Part shown: positions 10,281 through 20,899 of the stretch, in pieces
Position numbering within the stretch: the first letter of the stretch is position 1
Layout: each line of letters starts with the position of its first letter
Assembly: GCA_905221605.1 (NCBI GenBank)
Contig: CAJNDS010000424.1
Coordinates: forward strand, 437,978-501,977
Source of the DNA: Symbiodinium natans
Taxonomy: Eukaryota; Sar; Dinophyceae; Suessiales; Symbiodiniaceae
Direction: 5' to 3'
DNA length: 64,000 nt
The notes under the pieces: model-generated
What the model was told of the DNA's origin: nothing
Database searches by the model: none
What the model saw: only the letters and a program-made list of their open reading frames with translations
Made by a program: the position numbers and the translations under genes

Positions 10281-10916
10281 ATGAGGCCCTGTGAAAGGGC
10301 TGCTTGTCGGCACTGTGGGCTTCGAGTGGGCCTCTTCGGAGTGAATGGGTTGGGGTTCACGCGGCGCTGGCATGAGGCCAGGTGCTCTTCCCGCTCCAGT
10401 GCCTGCACGTCTACACCTACAACTACAGAGGCACCTCCTCCTGACACCGCTGAGATGGCCACGGGCAGAAACCTGCTTCCACAGGTCGATTACAACGTGG
10501 ACGTGCAAAACCTCTCACTGGAGGCCATGATTCAGACGCTGTTCATGTCCCGGGACGACCTTCTCAAGCTGCACGAAGTGAACCCGGAGCTATTCCGGGA
10601 GGTGCTGAATCATGTGGTGGTCACCTGGCGCCCCGGGGCCTTCTCCGGAGCCCCGCTGCGCCCAGCTTTGGGGCTGGGTCCGGGTCGTGACGACGCCACC
10701 GTCGTCGTTAGGGCCTTTGTGCCCGCCCTCCGAGACATTTGTGAGCAGCACGTATCCCTAGAGTGCCTGGACAATCAACTTGTGAAGTCTGCGCAATATG
10801 ACGAGATGGTGGATTTTGGGGAGGACCTGCGCGAGGTCGCTTTGCAGAGATGCCTGCAGCTGCAGCAGGTAGCACGCCGACTGGGGTCGGGGTGTGCAAG
10901 CCGTGGGGGTGGTTAA
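10281..10916 (+). CDS. C2HC-finger-like family protein, cluster 1 copy 3 (mosaic)
   Basis: This is a 211-residue core, or 263 residues from the ATG at 10125. The first two thirds match the copies at 6278 and 14348. From about codon 134 it reads RDICEQHVSLECLDNQLVKS and ends VARRLGSGCASRGGG, as the cluster 2 copies around 41-55 kb do, instead of the RAICEQHVSIECLDNQFVKS and VACRPGSAVASRGGG of its neighbours. One substitution, LNHVVV for LNYVVV, is unique in the window. The simplest reading is gene conversion or recombination with a cluster 2-type copy. Confidence 0.55.
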   Translation: MRPCERAACRHCGLRVGLFGVNGLGFTRRWHEARCSSRSSACTSTPTTTEAPPPDTAEMATGRNLLPQVDYNVDVQNLSLEAMIQTLFMSRDDLLKLHEVNPELFREVLNHVVVTWRPGAFSGAPLRPALGLGPGRDDATVVVRAFVPALRDICEQHVSLECLDNQLVKSAQYDEMVDFGEDLREVALQRCLQLQQVARRLGSGCASRGGG

Positions 10917-12844
10917 ACCACCCCAGTCGCCCGCGTTGTCCAAGACATCTGACGGGAGTTTCACCGGACAAGTTCCGTGAGCAATGAACAAATACCGCGC
11001 TAAGGAAAATTGCAGGAGCAGCATGTACTAAGCAGTCCCTGCACTCCAGCTGTGGCAAAAGCCCTAAGTCCCCAAACGGTCCTCGAGCTTTAATACGGCA
11101 AGGGCTCTGGGCATGCTGGGTCCTGGTCCCTCGAAGAAACAAGCTTCAGCCAACCTGAACCCTAAACCCTACACCCCTAAACCCTGCCTTGAACCTTTGA
11201 ACCCGACCTCCAGCATCGGATCGTTGTAGGTCGCCTGGAGTGCCGTCGCTGCGCCGTTCAGTCAGCGGCCGAGGGGGTGAGGGTTTAGGGTTAAGGAGAA
11301 TGGGGTTCAGGGTTTTCAGGTTTAGGGGTTTAGGTTTTGGCGGTTTTGGGGTTTTAGGGTTTATGAAGTAACCCTCTAGGGTTTAGGCGTTTAGGCTTGT
11401 AATAGCATGTTGTGGGGGGGGGGGGGGGGGGTGATTTGTGCTTTCAGGTGTTGAGCGGTTCAGGAGTTGGGGAATTCGGGTTGAGTTAGGGTTTGGGCGT
11501 ATAGGTGCTTGGTATGGCTTCGGCTTGACGGTGGAGCGCCGGTCTTGTCAGCTCACGAAAGCACGGTGCCCGTTTTGATTGGGGTACTGTACCCCAGAAG
11601 CCCTATAGCCTCTTTCGTACGCAAGCCCGAACGAATTTGGGGTTTAGGGTCCGGAAAAGTTTCGTCCGCTCCCTTCGTCCGGGGGGGGGGGATAGAAACC
11701 AAATCCTAATCCCGGGTTCTCTATACGAGGAGCCAGAACCCTAAACCCCAGCTTACGGGTCCATTTTTTTGTGCTTTGCTTATAAATATGGATCCCGGCA
11801 ATGTGCCTAAACTGCATCGAAAGGCCTTTTGAAAGCCCTGATATCCGGGGTGTCCCGTTTTGGGGAGGGACCTTGAGACAAGGAAGCGTAAGCTCTGAAA
11901 TCGGAGGGCCCTTTCTTCCGGGCAGGAATCCTAGAAGCTTCCCTCAACCCTTGGCTGGGCTTAGGAGTTTAGGCGTTCAGGGTTCCAATCGCCGAGGACT
12001 TGTCCGACCGAAGCCGGTGATGCAGGCGATTCTGCAGTAGAAAACCCCGAAGGGTGAACCATCGCCCTCGACCGCCCTCGTAAACCCCAACACCACCCCG
12101 ACAAAGCCCAACCAAGCTTCCCGAAACCTGTTTGGTCGAGGGGCTTAGGGTTAGGGCCCGCGCCCGAGGCGATCTTTGCCACTGACCTTGTCCGACCGAA
12201 GCCAGTGATGCAGGCACTCGAAAGTTCAGGGAACTAAGATGAAGAGGCTATCAGGGCTCTTTATAGGGCTTAGAGGGTATGGGGTTCGGACTGCGGGTTT
12301 CGGAGTTTGGTTCAGGGGTTGTAGAGCCTCTGGACGTTTCGGCAGGTGCTGGGGATGTTTGCTATGTCTCCCTTATGCTGGGCCCGATAGGGCCCTATCT
12401 GGGAGGTATAAGCGGGGTCTAGCCAACAGTCTCAGTTAAACAAATCCTCAATCTAGCCTGGCTCCTCGCTTTAAGTGCCCTGAGCCCTTGAGAGCACTTT
12501 GAGATTTCGTGGCTCCTTTCTGATAGTTCGGATTGTCTGCTGTGGTGGCATCCCTGCCATGCTAGTTGCAAACCTTAAGCCCTAAACCCTGAACCCTACA
12601 CCTGTAGTGTGCAGGTGCAGCCCGTGGCCCCTTCCCCTTGGCAGCCTTGTCCTTCGGACCGTACTGGGGCATAGCTGTGAAAGCCATGTCAAGCTGATGC
12701 AGCACCTTCGGCTCAGCCAAGCAGTGTGAGCAAGCAATCAGACATGGCTTACATCCAAAGACAACAGCTATATAGGCTATAGGTCCCACCATCGGGGGCC
12801 AGCCACCCTGAAACCAAGATTCCTTTCCAAGGGGTTTGAGCGCT

Positions 12845-13330
12845 ATGAGGCCCTGTGAAAGGGCCGCTTGCTGCCACTGCGGCCTTCGACTCGGACTCTT
12901 CGGAGTGAATGGACTGAGCGTGGCACGCCGCGTGCCAACGGCGCGTGACCCTGAGCCCATTCACTCCGAAGAGTCCAACTCGAAGCCCGCAGTGGCGGCA
13001 AGCGGCCCTGCTGGCCTAGGCAAAGACCTTGCAGGAGCTGCCTCTGGATGCGGTTCATGACCAGAGAGGACCTGCGCGCGGCGAACGCAGAGGTCTGCTG
13101 AGAGGTGCTGAACTATGTGGTGGTAACCCCACTGCGCCCCGGCCCTGGGGCTGGTTCCGAGTGGTGACATGAGCGTGTCATGAAATCTCAGTGGACGGCC
13201 AGGACTTGAGTGAGGTCGCCCTGGAGAGATGCAGCTTCCCTGGCGTCCGGTAGCAAGCCGTGGGGGTCGTGAACGTACCCAAGTCGCCCGCGCTGTCCAA
13301 GACACTTGACGGGAGGTTTACCGGACAAGT
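12845..13330 (+). pseudogene. Decayed fold-back copy of the C2HC family, unit 3
   Basis: It matches the copy at 8778 without visible differences, including the inverted second half of the finger region. Confidence 0.75.
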
Positions 13331-13768
13331 TTTGTGAGCACTGAGCTACCATTGCGCGAGCCACATTGCAGAAGCAGCATGTGCTAAGCAGGTCCTGAAC
13401 ATCCCTGAGCCGTCACGAGCCCTAAATGCCTAAACGGTCCGAGAACTGCACTCTAGACCTTTAAGCCCTGCCGCTGGGTGAGAAGCCCCGCTGGGTTCTT
13501 GTTCCCTCGGAGAGAGAAGCTTCAGTCAGCTAACCCCAAACTCGAGATGCCTAAGTGGGTCATGAAACACTTCATCCCAAATCGACACGGCGTATTACCT
13601 CCTAAACATGGGCCCTTTGACACTCATGTTTGACTATTCGGGTCCTTATTCGGGTCCTGATTCAGGGGTTGGGGGAAACAAGTAACCCTTGTTCTAGACA
13701 CTTGAAGCCTAAGCCCAAAACCCTGTGAACGCTGAAGCTTAATCCCCTGGAAGAAGCAAGCTTCAGCC

Positions 13769-13826
13769 ATGACCCAGGCGCCGGCGCCTCTCGCTGTTGC
13801 TCTCGGCGACTTCGCAGACATGCAAG
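13769..13826 (+). CDS. Candidate exon 1 of unit 4 gene
   Basis: Same as the exon at 5699, with the same GTGAATC donor. The intron would run from 13827 to 14037. Confidence 0.4.
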
Positions 13827-14037
13827 GTGAATCTGCCCGTTGAGCGTTTAGGAAGTACGGGGCGCGGGAGGGGGGCGGGGGGGGGAGGGGGGTTGTTAGG
13901 AAGTTGGGGGTTTCGAGCTTTGGGTTGATCCTTTACCTGTGTTTTGAGGGTCAAAGTTTCGGCTTAAGACTTCATGGTTTGGGTGCCTAGTCTTCAGGGT
14001 CGACAGCCAGCCTCGGGCGTTGTCCTCGCTCTTGTAG

Positions 14038-14181
14038 GGCAATGTCAGACAACTGGAAATGCATGCAAGAAGCGTGACCTTAGCAAATTCATGTTGCATC
14101 TTTCTATGCAACCTCAGGAAAGGAATTCGTCGTTGTGGCGCGGCAACACACATCAGAGTAGAGTGACACTAGCGATGGCAG
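14038..14181 (+). CDS. Candidate exon 2 of unit 4 gene
   Basis: Same as the exon at 5968 except CKKRDLSK in place of CKKSDLSK. Confidence 0.35.
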
Positions 14182-14347
14182 GTGGTGTTTCATGGGGCTG
14201 AAGGTAGCGAGAGTTTCTTGCAGCGTCTGCGGCTCAGCCACACAGAGCGAGCAACATATCTTCAACTGCAGGTTAGGGCTGTTTACCTTCGGGTCTCATC
14301 TCAGAACAGCTATAGATCCCATCGCCGGGGCCAGTGTGGGCCAGGCC

Positions 14348-14983
14348 ATGAGGCCCTGTGAAAGGGCTGCTTGTCGGCACTGTGGGCTTCGAGTGGGCCT
14401 CTTCGGAGTGAATGGGTTGGGGTTCACGCGGCGCTGGCATGAGGCCAGGTGCTCTTCCCACTCCAGTGCCTGCACGTCTACACCTACAACTACAGAGGCA
14501 CCTCCTCCTGACACCGCTGAGATGGCCACGGGCAGAAACCTGCTTCCACAGGTCGATTACAACGTGGACGTGCAAAACCTCTCACTGGAGGCCATGATTC
14601 AGACGCTGTTCATGTCCCGGGACGACCTTCTCAAGCTGCACGAAGTGAACCCGGAGCTATTCCGGGAGGTCCTGAATTATGTGGTGGTCACCTGGCGCCC
14701 CGGGGCCTTCTCCGGAGCCCCGCTGCGCCCAGCCTTGGGGCTGGGTCCGGGTCGTGACGACGCCACCGTCGTCGTTAGGGCCTTTGTGCCCGCCCTCCGA
14801 GCCATTTGTGAGCAGCACGTATCCATAGAGTGCCTGGACAACCAATTTGTGAAGTCTGCGCAATATGACGAGATGGTGGATTTTGGGGAGGACCTGCGTG
14901 AGGTCGCTTTGCAGAGATGCCTGCAGCTTCAGCAGGTAGCGTGCCGACCTGGGTCCGCGGTAGCAAGCCGTGGGGGTGGTTAA
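14348..14983 (+). CDS. C2HC-finger-like family protein, cluster 1 copy 4
   Basis: This 211-residue core (263 from the ATG at 14192) differs from the copy at 6278 by one residue that I can see (SSHSSAC for SSRSSAC). Both finger-like motifs are intact. Confidence 0.55.
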   Translation: MRPCERAACRHCGLRVGLFGVNGLGFTRRWHEARCSSHSSACTSTPTTTEAPPPDTAEMATGRNLLPQVDYNVDVQNLSLEAMIQTLFMSRDDLLKLHEVNPELFREVLNYVVVTWRPGAFSGAPLRPALGLGPGRDDATVVVRAFVPALRAICEQHVSIECLDNQFVKSAQYDEMVDFGEDLREVALQRCLQLQQVACRPGSAVASRGGG

Positions 14984-16852
14984 ACCACCCCAGTCGCCCG
15001 CGTTGTCCAAGACATCGGACGGGAGTTTCACCGGACAATCCGTGAGCACTGAACAAATACCGCGCTAAGGAAAATTGCAGGAGCAGCATGTACTAAGCAG
15101 GCCCTGCACTCCAGCCGTGGCAAAAGCCCTAAGTCCCCAAACGGTCCTCGAGCTTCAATACTCTTGACCTACGGAAGGGGCTCTGGGCATGCTGGGTCCT
15201 GGTCCCTCGAAAGAAACAAGCTTCAGCCAACCTGAACCCTAAACCCTAAACCCTAAACCCTGCCTTGAACCTTTGAACCCGACCTCCAGCATCGGATCGT
15301 TGTAGGTCGCCCGGAGTGCCGCCGCTGCGCCGTTCAGTCAGCGGCCGAGGGGGTGAGGGTTTAGGGTTAAGGAGAATGGGGATCAGGGTTTTCAGGTTTA
15401 GGGGTTTAGGTTTTGGCGGTTTTGGGGTTTTAGGGTTTATGAAGTAACCCTCGGGTTTAGGCGTTTAGGCTTGTAATAGCATGTTGTGGGGGGGGGGGGG
15501 GGGGGTGATTTGTGCTTATAGGTGTTGAGCGGTTCAGGAGTTGGGGAATTCGGGTTGAGTTAGGGTTTGGGCGTAGGTGCTTGGTATGGCTTGACAGTGG
15601 AGCGCCGGTCTTGTCAGCTCACGAAAGCACGGTGCCCGTTTTGATTGGGGTACTGTACCCCAGAAGCCCTATAGCCTCATTCGTACGAAAGCCCGAAACA
15701 AGTTTGGGGTTTAGGGTCCGGAAAATGGTGCGGGGGGCGGGGGGGGGGGATAAACCAAATCCCCCGGGTTCTCTATACGAGGAGCCAGAAGCCTAAACCC
15801 CATTTGTTTATAAATATGGATCCCGGTAATGTGCCTAAGCTGCATCGAAAGGCCCTTTGAAAGCCCTGGTGGGGGTGTCCCGTTTTGTGGAGGTAGGAGA
15901 GGTTTGGGGTTTAGGGTTTAGGGTTCAGGGTTTAGGGTTTAGGGTTTAGCTTGGCTGGGCTTAGGAGTTTAGGCGTTCAGGGTTCCAATCGCCGAGGACT
16001 TGTCCGACCGAAGCCGGTGATGCAGGCGATCCTGCAGTAGAAAACCCCCAAGGGTGAACCATCGCCCTCGACCGCCCTCGTAAACCCCAACACCACCCCG
16101 ACAAAGCTCATCCAAGTTTCCCTAAACCCTAAACCTGTTTGGGTTGAGGGGCTTAGGGTTAGGGCCCGCGCCCGAGGCGACCTTGTCCACTGACCTTGTC
16201 CGACCGAAGCCAGTGATGCAGGCACTCGAAAGTTCAGGGAACTAAGATGAAGAGGCTATCAGGGCTCTTTATAGGGCTTAGAGGGTATGGGGCTCGGACT
16301 GCGGGTTTCGGAGTTTGGTTCAGGGGTTGTAGAGCCTCTGGACGTTTCGGCAGGTGCTGGGGATGTTTGCTATGTCTCCCTTATGCTGGGCCCGATAGGG
16401 CCCTATCTGGGAGGTATTAGCGGGGTCTAGCCAACAGTCTCAGTTTAACAAATCCTCAATCTAGCCTGGCTCCTCGCTTTAAGTGCCCTGAGCCCTTGAG
16501 AGCACTTTGAGATTTCGTGGCTCCTTTCTGATAGTTCGGATTGTCTGCTGTGGTGGAATCCCTGCCATGCTAGTTGCAAACCTTAAGCCCTAAACCCTGA
16601 ACCCTACACCTGTAGTGTGCAGGTGCAGCCCGTGGCCCCTTCCCCTTGGCAGCCTTGTCCTTCGGACCGTACTGGGGCATAGCTGTGAAAGCCATGTCAA
16701 GCTGATGCAGCACCTTCGGCTTAGCCAAGCAGTGTGAGCAAGCAATCAGACATGGCTTACATCCAAAGACAACAGCTATATAGGCTGTAGGTCCCACCAC
16801 CGGGGGCCAGCCACCCTGAAACCAAGATTCCTTTCCAAGGGGTTTGAGCGCT

Positions 16853-17321
16853 ATGAGGCCCTGTGAAAGGGCCGCTTGCTGCCACTGCGGCCTTCGACTC
16901 GGACTCTTCGGAGTGAATGGACTGAGCGTGGCACGCCGCGTGCCAACGGCGCGTGACCCTGAGCCCATTCACTCCCAAGAGTCCAACTCGAAGACCGCAG
17001 TGGCGGCAAGCGGCCCTGCTGGCCTAGGCAAAGACCTTGCAGGAGCTGGATGCGGTTCATGACCAGAGAGGACCTGCGCGCGGCGAACGCAGAGGTCTGC
17101 TGAGAGGTGCTGAACTATGCGGTGGTAACCCCACTGCGCCCCGGGTTCCGAGTGGTGACATGAGCGTGTCATGAAATCTCAGTGGACGGCCAGGACTTGA
17201 GTGAGGTCGCCCTGGAGAGATGCAGCTTCCCTGGCGTCCGGTAGCAAGCCGTGGGGGTCGTGAACGTACCCAAGTCGCCCGCGCTGTCCAAGACACTTGA
17301 CGGGAGGTTTACCGGACAAGT
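16853..17321 (+). pseudogene. Decayed fold-back copy of the C2HC family, unit 4
   Basis: It shares the diagnostic deletions of the copy at 4792 (GAGCTGGATGCGG; CCCCGGGTTCC) and not the fuller form in units 2 and 3. Confidence 0.75.
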
Positions 17322-17759
17322 TTTGTGAGCACTGAGCTACCATTGCGCGAGCCACATTGCAGAAGCAGCATGTGCTAAGCAGGTCCTGAACATCCCTGAG
17401 CCGTCACGAGCCCTAAATGCCTAAACGGTCCGAGAACTGCACTCTAGACCTTTAAGCCCTGCCGCTGGGTGAGAAGCCCCGCTGGGTCCTTGTTCCCTCG
17501 GAGAGAGAAGCTTCAGTCAGCTAACCCCAAACTCGAGATGCCTAAGTGGGTCATGAAACACTTCATCCCAAATCGACACGGCGTATTACCCCCTAAACAT
17601 GGGCCCTTTGACACTCATGTTTGACTATTCGGGTCCTTATTCGGGTCCTGATTCAGGGGTTGGGGGAAACAAGTAACCCTTGTTCTAGACACTTGAAGCC
17701 TAAGCCCAAAACCCTGTGAACGCTGAAGCTTAATCCCCTGGAAGAAGCAAGCTTCAGCC

Positions 17760-17817
17760 ATGACCCAGGCGCCGGCGCCTCTCGCTGTTGCTCTCGGCGA
17801 CTTCGCAGACATGCAAG
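17760..17817 (+). CDS. Candidate exon 1 before the 18.4-kb copy
   Basis: Same reading as the exon at 5699, followed by GTGAATC. The intron is slightly shorter (17818-18024). Confidence 0.4.
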
Positions 17818-18024
17818 GTGAATCTGCCCGTTGAGCGTTTAGGAAGTACGGGGTGCGGGAGGGGGCGGTGGGGGGAGGGGGGTTGTTAGGAAGTTGGGGG
17901 TTTCGAGCTTTGGGTTGATCCTTTACCTGTGTTTTGAGGGTCAAAGTTTCGGCTTAAGACTTCATGGTTTGGGTGCCTATTCAGGGTCGACAGCCAGCCT
18001 CGGGCGTTGTCCTCGCTCTTGTAG

Positions 18025-18168
18025 GGCAATGTCAGACAACTGGAAATGCATGCAAGAAGAGTGACCTTAGCAAATTCATGTTGCATCTTTCTATGCAACC
18101 TCAGGAAAGGAATTCGTCGTTGTGGCGCGGCAACACACATCAGAGTAGAGTGACACTAGCGATGGCAG
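18025..18168 (+). CDS. Candidate exon 2 before the 18.4-kb copy
   Basis: Same translation as the exon at 5968, open throughout, and in phase with the exon at 17760. Confidence 0.35.
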
Positions 18169-18426
18169 GTGGTGTTTCATGGGGCTGAAGGTAGCGAGAG
18201 TTTCTTGCAGCGTCTGCGGCTCAGCCACACAGAGCGAGCAACATATCTTCAACTGCAGGTTAGGGCTGTTTACCTTTGGGTCTCATCTCAGAACAGCTAT
18301 AGATCCCATCGCCGGGGCCAGTGTGGGCCAGCCACCCTGAAACCGAGATTCCATTCCAAGGGGTTCTTGCGTTTTTAGAGTCACGACGAGTGCCACAGAG
18401 CTCCACTCATTCGGGATTCTGACGCC

Positions 18427-19117
18427 ATGAGGCCCTTCGAAAGGGCCGCTTGCCGCCACTGCGGGCTTCGAGTGGGACTCTTCGGAGTAAACGGGCTCGG
18501 CGTTGCGCGGCGCTGGCACGAGGCACGCTGCTCCTCTGGTGCGGTTGTAGCTTCGCATGCAATGGGGGCAATGGGGGTGGAGCGGGAAGCCCGCTGCACC
18601 CCCATTGCCGCCATTGCCTGTCAAGCTACAACCGCGCCAGAAGAGACAGCGCCTCCTGAGACGGCCACGGGCAGAGACCTTCTGCTGCATGTGGACCGCC
18701 AAGTGGACATGCAAAACCTTCCAGTGGAGGCCATGATACAAACTCTTTACATGACCAGAGAGGACCTCCTCGAACTGCACGCGCTGAACTTGGAGCTATG
18801 CAAAGAAATATTGAACTATGTGGTGGTCACCTGGCGCCCCGGGGCCTTCTCCGGAGCCCTGCTGAGGCACAGCCTTATGGGGCTGGGTCCGGGTCGTGAC
18901 GACGCCACCGTCCTAAGTGCCCGCACTCCGAGCCATTAGTGAGCAGAGCGTGTCCCTGGAGTGTTTGGACAACCAGCTCGTAAAATCAGCTCAGTTTGAT
19001 GATGACATGGTGGATTGTGGCGAAGAGCTGCGTGAGGTCGCTCTCGAAAGATGCGTGCAGCTTCAGCAGATTGCACGCCAACTAGGATCCGGGGCTGCAA
19101 GCCGTGGGGGTGGTTAA
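18427..19117 (+). pseudogene. Frameshifted C2HC family copy
   Basis: This is a diverged copy (MRPFERAACRHCG, LHVDRQVDMQNLPVEAM, MTREDLLELHALN) with the finger intact. At about 18913, 11 bases present in intact copies (around GTCGTTAGGGCC) are missing, so the frame breaks and stops at 18939. The remainder continues in another frame from about 18917 to the stop at 19117 (LECLDNQLVKSAQFDDDMVD and a Gly/Ser-rich end). The linker after the finger is replaced by an inverted duplication (18531-18646). It is more diverged than the other cluster 1 copies and lies at the cluster's edge. Confidence 0.7.
18531..18646. repeat. Inverted duplication inside a gene copy
   Basis: Arms of about 56-58 bases (18531-18586 and 18589-18646) are imperfect reverse complements. 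They share the blocks GCGGTTGTAGCTT / AAGCTACAACCGC and CAATGGGGGTGGAGCGGG / CCCGCTGCACCCCCATTG. The arm codes for part of the linker in both directions. Confidence 0.8.
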
Positions 19118-19355
19118 CTTACCCAAGTCGCCCGCGTTGTCCAAGACATCTAACGGGAGTGTCACCGGACAAGTTCCGTGAGCACTGAACTACCACCGCG
19201 CTAAGGAAATTGAGCAGGCCCTGCACTTCAGCCGTCACAAGCCCTAAATCCTCAAACGGTCCTCGAGCTTTATAATACTCTTGACCTATGGAAAGGGCTC
19301 TGGGCGCTGGGTGCTGGTCCCTCGAAGAACTAAGCTTCAGCCAAGCGACAGCTAC

Positions 19356-19409
19356 ATGACGCAGGCGCCGGCGTCTCTGTCGCTCTCGGCGACTTCGCAT
19401 GCGCGCCAG
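19356..19409 (+). CDS. Candidate exon 1, divergent
   Basis: ATG-ACG-CAG-GCG start, 54 bases, donor CCAG|GTGAACC. It is four bases shorter than other copies, so the reading changes to SLSLSATSHARQ and the phase changes. A possible exon 2 acceptor CCTCTTCTAG lies near 19536. Probably no longer functional. Confidence 0.25.
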
Positions 19410-20783
19410 GTGAACCTTCCCGTTTAGGGTTGAGGAAGTTTGGGGTGAGGATTAAAGTTTCGGCTTGAGGTTTCAGGGTTTGGGCGCGTAGCCTTCAGGT
19501 TCTACTGCCGGCCTCGGGTGTTTTCCTCTTCTAGACAGCTGGCAACGCTTGCAAGAAGAGTGACCTTACAAAACCCCAGTGAAGGTAGTTTGGCTCGGTA
19601 CAACCAGTCATTCCAGCTGCAGGAGCAGCACGCATCAGAGTAGAGTATCAGTGTAGTGATGAGAGTCGGAAGAGGTTATAGGCTTTAGGGCTTCGTGTGG
19701 CTCCAAGTCGCGCTTTGATGCACCGGCTTTGTTGTGATTTCTTGCCGCTTTAGGGCTAAGTTGAAAGGGGATGAGGGGCTGTGTAGGCTAGGCTTGGAAA
19801 GGGCGCCCCCCAAAGCAAAGCGCGTTGGACTTGAACCCGTGTCCAGGAACCCTTTGAACTCCTGAGCTCCCAACCCGAGTCGGTTTAGGAGGGTTTAGGG
19901 TTTAGGGTTTAGGAGGGTTTAGGGTTTAGGGTTTAGGGTTTAGGGTTTAGGGTGTATAAGGTTTAGGGTTTAGGGTCTAGGGTCTAGGGTTTAGGGTTTA
20001 GGGTCTATCAGGTCTATAGGGTTTAGGGTTCAGGTTTAGGGTTTAGGGTTTTTGGGTTTAGGGCCAGGGTAACTCGAAGGTCCATCCCCCTGAGCCTGTT
20101 TAACCTGATGAGGCCCACCCGGAACCCTAAACCCTAAACCCCAACCCTGAACCCTAAACCCTAAAGCCCTGAATCTTTTAAGCCCTACCTCCAGCATCGC
20201 ATCGTTGTAGGTCGCCCGGGGTGCCATGGCTGCGCCGTTCAGTCAGCGGCCGAGGGGGGGTTTAGGGTTAAGGAGAACGGGGTTCAGGGTTTTCATGTTT
20301 AGGGGTGTAGGTTTTGGCGGTTTTGGGGTTTTAGGGTTTATGAAGGAACCCTCTAGGGTTTAGGCGTTTAGGCTTGTAATAGGTGTTGTGGGGGGGATGG
20401 GGGGATTCGTACTTATAGGGCGTTGAGGAGTTCAGGAGTTGGGGGATTCGTGTTGAGTTGGGGTTTCAAGGTACTGGATGAAGGGGTTTGGGGATTAGGG
20501 GTCTTGGTGCATAAGAGGGCTGAGGGTTTACAGGTGCACGGTGTGGTGGCTTCGGCTTGACGGTGGAGCGCCGGCCTTGTCAGCTCACCGAAAGTACAGT
20601 GCCCGTTTCGATTGGGGTACCCCAGAAGCCCTATAACCTCATTCGTACGTCAGCCCGAACGAGTTTGGGGTTTAGGGCCTGTGGGGTTTACAAGACTTAT
20701 GGCTCCGGGAATTTCTCGGTCCGTTCCCTTTCGGGGGAGGGGAGGGCGGGCTATAAACACCAAAATCCTTATCCCGGGTTCTC
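19410..20783. other. Decayed unit sequence with telomere-type tracts
   Basis: TTTAGGG tracts with variants (GGGTCTAGGGTCTAG) occupy about 19885-20060 and CCCTAAA tracts 20125-20165. From about 20185 the sequence follows the same order as cluster 1 units (compare 11210-11715) up to GGGTTCTC at 20776-20783, where the transposon interrupts it. No gene is supported. Confidence 0.7.
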
Positions 20784-20785
20784 TA

Positions 20786-20796
20786 ATGTTAACGTC
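20786..20796 (+). repeat. Left terminal inverted repeat of the transposon
   Basis: ATGTTAACGTC directly follows the TA at 20784-20785. Similarity to the right end fades after about 11 bases. The core GTTAAC is self-complementary, so the longer match and the empty-site alignment carry the weight. Confidence 0.75.
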
Positions 20797-20868
20797 GCTT
20801 TAAAAAAACCCCCCCAAAAAAAAAAAATTGTTTTGGTCCGCGGGGTTTGGAGGGGTAGAAAAAAACGA

Positions 20869-20891
20869 GTGGGTGCCAATAATGCGGATTC
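20869..20891 (-). repeat. Subterminal repeat, left side
   Basis: The phrase GGGTGCCAATAATGCGGATTC is similar to the reverse complement of CCGAATTCATTATTGCCACCC (26912-26932). It is more loosely like CGAATATTACAGTTGCCACC (33217-33236) near the right end. It could be a transposase-binding site. Confidence 0.4.
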
Positions 20892-20899
20892 TGGGGGTC

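Larger units (their letters stand above)
10215..14281 (+). repeat. Cluster 1 tandem unit 3 (about 4.07 kb)
   Basis: The right part (from about 12.5 kb) matches unit 2 at a constant offset of 4067 bases. The part 10.7-12.5 kb is clearly more diverged from units 1, 2 and 4: extra sequence around 11640-11945, a different G tract at about 11414, and ATATCCGGGGTGTCCCG in place of the shorter form. No gene is supported in 10930-12560 or 13331-13760. Confidence 0.85.
14282..18260 (+). repeat. Cluster 1 tandem unit 4 (about 3.98 kb, mosaic)
   Basis: 14.2-16.0 kb matches unit 2 at a constant offset of 8070. 16.0-16.5 kb carries unit 3-like variants. 16.57-17.3 kb carries the shorter, unit 1-type version of the decayed copy (offset 12061 from 4509). 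This patchwork points to exchange between units. No gene is supported in 14990-16570 or 17322-17750. Confidence 0.85.
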
